Assembly (NCBI GenBank): GCA_018894775.1
Contig: JAHIPG010000282.1
Span: forward strand, 1 to 6,927
From: Nanobdellota archaeon
GTDB taxonomy: Archaea > Nanobdellota > Nanobdellia > SCGC-AAA011-G17 > VGLX01
Direction: 5' to 3'
Length of the DNA stretch: 6,927 nucleotides
This document shows, piece by piece, positions 4,276 to 6,927 of this stretch. How positions within the stretch are numbered: position 1 is the stretch's first letter; each line of letters starts with the position of its first letter. A model generated the notes under the pieces. The model saw nothing but the letters and a program-made list of their open reading frames with translations, was not told where the DNA came from and did no database searches. A program made the position numbers and the translations under genes.

Positions 4276-5172
4276 ATGAATCTAATAACACTAAAAGATT
4301 GGACAAATAAAGATATTTTAGAAGTCTTAAATTTATCAGAAAAGATAAAAAAAGACCAAAAGAAATATTCTGATTCCTTAGCAAATAAAACACTGGCTAT
4401 GCTGTTCCAGAAAACATCAACAAGAACAAGAATGTCGTTCGAAGCAGGCATGACACAGCTAGGAGGGCATGCACAATACCTTGATTGGAGGACAACAAAT
4501 CTAACGCTAGGTAGCCTAAAAGACGAAGTCAAATGCATGGCAAGATATGCAGACATAATAATGGCAAGAGTATACAAACATGAAGATATAAAAGTCATGG
4601 CTGATGCAAGCAGTGTTCCTGTGATCAACGGACTTTGTGATGTGTATCATCCATGCCAGGCAATGGCTGACCTTTTAACAATAAAAGAAAAGTTCGGCAA
4701 GCTAGAAGGATTAAAGTTAGCTTATATCGGTGATGGGAACAATGTGTGCCATTCTTTGCTGATAATCTGTGCAAAACTAGGGGTAGAAATAGCGGTTGCA
4801 ACACCAAAAGGATACGAACCATCAAAAGAAATAACAGAATATGCAAAAAAAGAAGCATCAGCACCAGTAAACATATACAATGACCCAAAAGAAGCAGTTA
4901 AAGACGCAGATGTAGTCTATACTGACACTTGGGTATCGATGGGGCAGGAAGAGGAACAGAAGAAAAGAGAGAATGACTTCAAAGGATGGACTGTAGACAA
5001 AAAACTTATGAGCCTAAGCAAAGATGCCTACTTTATGCACTGCTTACCAGCACACAGAGGTTATGAGGTATCGGATGAAGTAATAGATTCCGATAAGAGC
5101 ATAATTTTTGACCAAGCTGAGAACAGACTACATGCGCAGAAAGGAATCATGGTTCATTGTCTAAAAAATTAA
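4276..5172 (+). CDS. argF: Ornithine carbamoyltransferase
   Basis: A 298-residue ornithine carbamoyltransferase, which interconverts carbamoyl phosphate plus ornithine and citrulline plus phosphate in the cytoplasm. The carbamoyl-phosphate site is STRTR (48-52), with HPCQ at 125-128. The ornithine-binding loop is DTWVSMGQE (217-225), whose SMG distinguishes OTC from aspartate carbamoyltransferase. HCLPAHRG (255-262) carries the active-site cysteine. Length and motif order are normal, so the enzyme should be intact. No other arginine gene is nearby: it could work in synthesis or, with a carbamate kinase, in arginine catabolism for ATP. It is divergent from the tRNA, and its stop overlaps that of the DUF362 gene. 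Confidence 0.96.
   Translation: MNLITLKDWTNKDILEVLNLSEKIKKDQKKYSDSLANKTLAMLFQKTSTRTRMSFEAGMTQLGGHAQYLDWRTTNLTLGSLKDEVKCMARYADIIMARVYKHEDIKVMADASSVPVINGLCDVYHPCQAMADLLTIKEKFGKLEGLKLAYIGDGNNVCHSLLIICAKLGVEIAVATPKGYEPSKEITEYAKKEASAPVNIYNDPKEAVKDADVVYTDTWVSMGQEEEQKKRENDFKGWTVDKKLMSLSKDAYFMHCLPAHRGYEVSDEVIDSDKSIIFDQAENRLHAQKGIMVHCLKN
5163..5168 (-). terminator. T-run behind the DUF362 gene
   Basis: Six T residues on the minus strand directly after the stop codon of the DUF362 gene, located inside the last codons of the OTC gene. It is an archaeal-type oligo-T termination signal with no clear hairpin. Confidence 0.3.
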
Positions 5173-6128
5173 CCTTTTATTATTTTTATCAATTCTTTTT
5201 TCTTAACACCTAACTTAATCTTGAAAGCCCGTTTTATCTGATCATAATCTTCAGGATTAGGCTTATCAAGCAGGTTATCTTCATTCCTGTATTTCAACAA
5301 GTCTTTCAAACCTACAAAATCAATAGCTACCCTGTCCCCAGAAGCATAAATCGTATCATGATTTTTAACCTTGCCGCTATCCGGACCGCCTGTAACAAAT
5401 ATCTTACGGGCATCCATTATTATCAAATCAGGAGATACAGCTTTGTTCAAATCAGCAATCTTATTTTCAAGATCACCTGTATGCATAGCTAAAACCCTGT
5501 GCTTCAAACATTGTAAGCCCATTGTAAGCTTCAATGACATAGTGAATCTGGCCCTTCTATGGGTTTTCATACAAGGTAGATAGATAAGCTTATCATAACT
5601 GAAAACTTCTTTAGCAATCGAGACATCTCTTAGAACATCACTGTCCAGCTTGACCATAATCCAATCCTTCTCCTCAAAACAAGAAAAATTTACCTTCATC
5701 TTCTTGGCCAATGCTGTAACGCCCATTGAATCAAACACAGACCTTGTAGGAAGCCAATGTACACCAGAAGCATTACCAATAGTTATATTCCTTATACCAA
5801 ACTCCTGCAATACCTTAATAACAGCTTCCAAAAATTTTATATCAGTAGAAGCAGGATAATTATCATCACTGTTATAATTAGGAACGATAAGAACAGAATC
5901 AGACTTTCTGAAAGATTTCTTCAATCCACCTATAAGGTCTATAGATTTTTTTACGCTCTGCTTAAGATTCTTATTTGCTTTTACCTTGCTCACTAAAACA
6001 TTATCCCCCTTAACAAAAACATTCTTCTTTTTCTTCATAGGATTACGTATGTCAACAGTGTGCCTTGGGTCAAACGCCTTGTAAAGCCTGAAATATTTTT
6101 TTGCTCTATGAATATATTCTGATACCAT
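5169..6128 (-). CDS. DUF362 family protein
   Basis: A 319-residue protein resembling the DUF362 family (COG2006), whose function is unknown. Recognisable blocks are VLIVPNYNSDDNYPASTD (79-96), the IGNASG region (117-122), LIYLPCMKTH followed by TMSLKLTMGL (181-205), DLIIMDARKIFVTGGP (234-249) and ASGDRVAID (262-270). The two cysteine-rich 4Fe-4S motifs found in some longer relatives are absent, so this is the short form without a ferredoxin domain. A basic, Lys-rich N-terminus precedes the domain; there is no membrane segment. The ATG at 6128 lies 27 bp from a TATA box. It is 38 bp downstream of the TraB-like gene and convergent with OTC, the two stop codons sharing two bases. Confidence 0.85.
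   Translation of the reverse strand: MVSEYIHRAKKYFRLYKAFDPRHTVDIRNPMKKKKNVFVKGDNVLVSKVKANKNLKQSVKKSIDLIGGLKKSFRKSDSVLIVPNYNSDDNYPASTDIKFLEAVIKVLQEFGIRNITIGNASGVHWLPTRSVFDSMGVTALAKKMKVNFSCFEEKDWIMVKLDSDVLRDVSIAKEVFSYDKLIYLPCMKTHRRARFTMSLKLTMGLQCLKHRVLAMHTGDLENKIADLNKAVSPDLIIMDARKIFVTGGPDSGKVKNHDTIYASGDRVAIDFVGLKDLLKYRNEDNLLDKPNPEDYDQIKRAFKIKLGVKKKELIKIIKG
5175..5201 (+). terminator. T-rich tract behind the OTC gene
   Basis: Three T-runs (TTTT, TTTTT, TTTTTT) start two bases after the OTC stop codon, a likely archaeal terminator. The tract lies within the Lys-rich 3' end of the DUF362 gene on the other strand. Confidence 0.4.
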
Positions 6129-6150
6129 AATAAAAAAATAAGAAATAATA

Positions 6151-6160
6151 GATATAAACC
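6151..6160 (-). promoter_or_regulatory. TATA box for the DUF362 gene
   Basis: The minus strand reads GGTTTATATC, centred 27 bp upstream of the ATG at 6128, which suggests a leaderless message and transcription independent of the TraB-like gene. Confidence 0.45.
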
Positions 6161-6166
6161 TTTCCT

Positions 6167-6919
6167 TTATAGCTTAGATTCAAAAGCCTTTAACCACTTT
6201 TCTTCTTTCTTCTTAAATCCTAAACTATTGGTTATATGGTCTTCAAAGTCAGGCATATGTCCGGCTCCATAAATGATACCTATCCTATAATTTGAGCTGG
6301 TCTTATAAAGTTCATCTAACCGAGATTTAACTTTAGCATTCCTGATATCAATTATTGTCTTTCCGAACTTAGCTTTCTTAAGGCCTTCTTCTATATTGAG
6401 AATCATATATTGCTTAACTTTCTCAGGCATCTTCTTATTCATCTTACGTGCAAGAGGACCGGTTAAGATAGTCAAAGCATATAGTGCCTTTTCATTACTA
6501 TCCTTATCATAGTTTATGAATTCTTTCAAGCTTATATCACAATGTTCCCATTTTTTCCCATTTTGGGCATCATTTTCTATAACTTCATTGAAAACTTCCC
6601 CTCTAAATGTCACATCCAGATTTTCCTTTATCGATTGATAATACTTATGTACGCTCTTATAGAACAGATACGATAAAGATAGTTTCTCTCCCCAGGAAAG
6701 CTTTGATGGAACTATCATTTCATACAAAATTTTATCAAGAGGTGCAAGTTCATCAACAAGGTCTTTGAAATATTGCTTTTCTCCGAAATGAATCTCTCCA
6801 GCGAGTTTAATCTCAAGAGCCTTATCTTTTCTTTCATAAGTCTTCACTGCTGTATAAAGGGCAGCCTTATCGTTCTTTGTTTCATTTTTTACAAAACCTT
6901 CTAAACTAATTTTTGGCAT
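6167..6919 (-). CDS. TraB/Tiki-like family protein
   Basis: A 250-residue protein resembling the TraB/PrgY branch of the Tiki-EreA-ChaN superfamily. GEIHFGEKQYF (41-51) holds the conserved N-terminal Gx2H, with LYEM (65-68, E67) on the next strand. HCDIS (127-131) supplies an Asp, DIRNAK (191-196) matches the RN motif, and GAGHMPDFE (218-226) is the classic C-terminal GxxH block. Relatives in bacteria and animals are membrane-linked and regulate signalling peptides, Tiki being a Wnt-cleaving metalloprotease; the archaeal role is unknown. This copy has no hydrophobic segment long enough for a membrane helix. The ATG is only 8 bp from the window edge and no in-frame stop precedes it, so the start may lie farther upstream. 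Confidence 0.75.
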   Translation of the reverse strand: MPKISLEGFVKNETKNDKAALYTAVKTYERKDKALEIKLAGEIHFGEKQYFKDLVDELAPLDKILYEMIVPSKLSWGEKLSLSYLFYKSVHKYYQSIKENLDVTFRGEVFNEVIENDAQNGKKWEHCDISLKEFINYDKDSNEKALYALTILTGPLARKMNKKMPEKVKQYMILNIEEGLKKAKFGKTIIDIRNAKVKSRLDELYKTSSNYRIGIIYGAGHMPDFEDHITNSLGFKKKEEKWLKAFESKL

Positions 6920-6927
6920 TTTATCAC

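Noticed and set aside
4266..4888. Minus-strand open frames inside the OTC gene
   Set aside because: They are antisense shadows of a clearly conserved coding sequence, with hydrophobic low-complexity translations.
1..6927. CRISPR array, insertion sequence or prophage
   Set aside because: No regularly spaced repeats, transposase or phage genes are visible; the homing endonuclease is the only mobile-type gene.

Overview
The window looks like a piece of a small, AT-rich archaeal chromosome. The archaeal signs are TATA-type promoters (TTTAAATA, TTTATAA) about 26-28 bp upstream of start codons, an archaeal RNase HII ending in a PCNA-binding motif, and an initiator tRNA interrupted by bulge-helix-bulge (BHB) introns. 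The gene types (JAMM protease, DUF362, TraB-like protein, free-standing LAGLIDADG nuclease, lone ornithine carbamoyltransferase) and tight spacing would fit a DPANN-type genome (Woese-/Pacearchaeota-like). That placement is inference.

Layout. A plus-strand gene for a membrane-anchored JAMM/MPN metalloprotease-like protein (157-702) is flanked by two short gaps that each hold a promoter-like box and two small hairpins. Three minus-strand genes follow, each with its own TATA box: a COG4324-like HExxH metallopeptidase (2324-3235), RNase HII (1631-2287) and a Nif3/YbgI-family metal protein (813-1577). Divergent from these is a plus-strand two-motif LAGLIDADG homing endonuclease (3403-4008). Its stop codon lies inside the 3' end of a minus-strand initiator tRNA-Met gene (4006-4162). 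Ornithine carbamoyltransferase (4276-5172, plus) is divergent from the tRNA and meets, stop on stop, a minus-strand DUF362 protein (5169-6128). A TraB/Tiki-like protein (6167-6919, minus) closes the window.

The main discovery is the tRNA. The 157-nt gene reads as a clean 75-nt initiator tRNA-Met only if three introns are removed: 31 nt at 29/30, 23 nt at 37/38 and 28 nt at 43/44. This leaves internal exons of 8 and 6 nt. Intron 1 forms a textbook BHB, and introns 2 and 3 form relaxed ones. The mature tRNA has the A1-U72 pair and three consecutive G-C pairs in the anticodon stem that mark archaeal initiators, but carries C33 in place of U33. Its TATA box sits so close that the transcript should start at or within a nucleotide or two of the mature 5' end.

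The protein genes do not form an obvious pathway. RNase HII is replication/repair housekeeping, ornithine carbamoyltransferase belongs to arginine metabolism, and the others are metal-dependent or poorly characterised proteins. No CRISPR array, insertion sequence or rRNA is visible.
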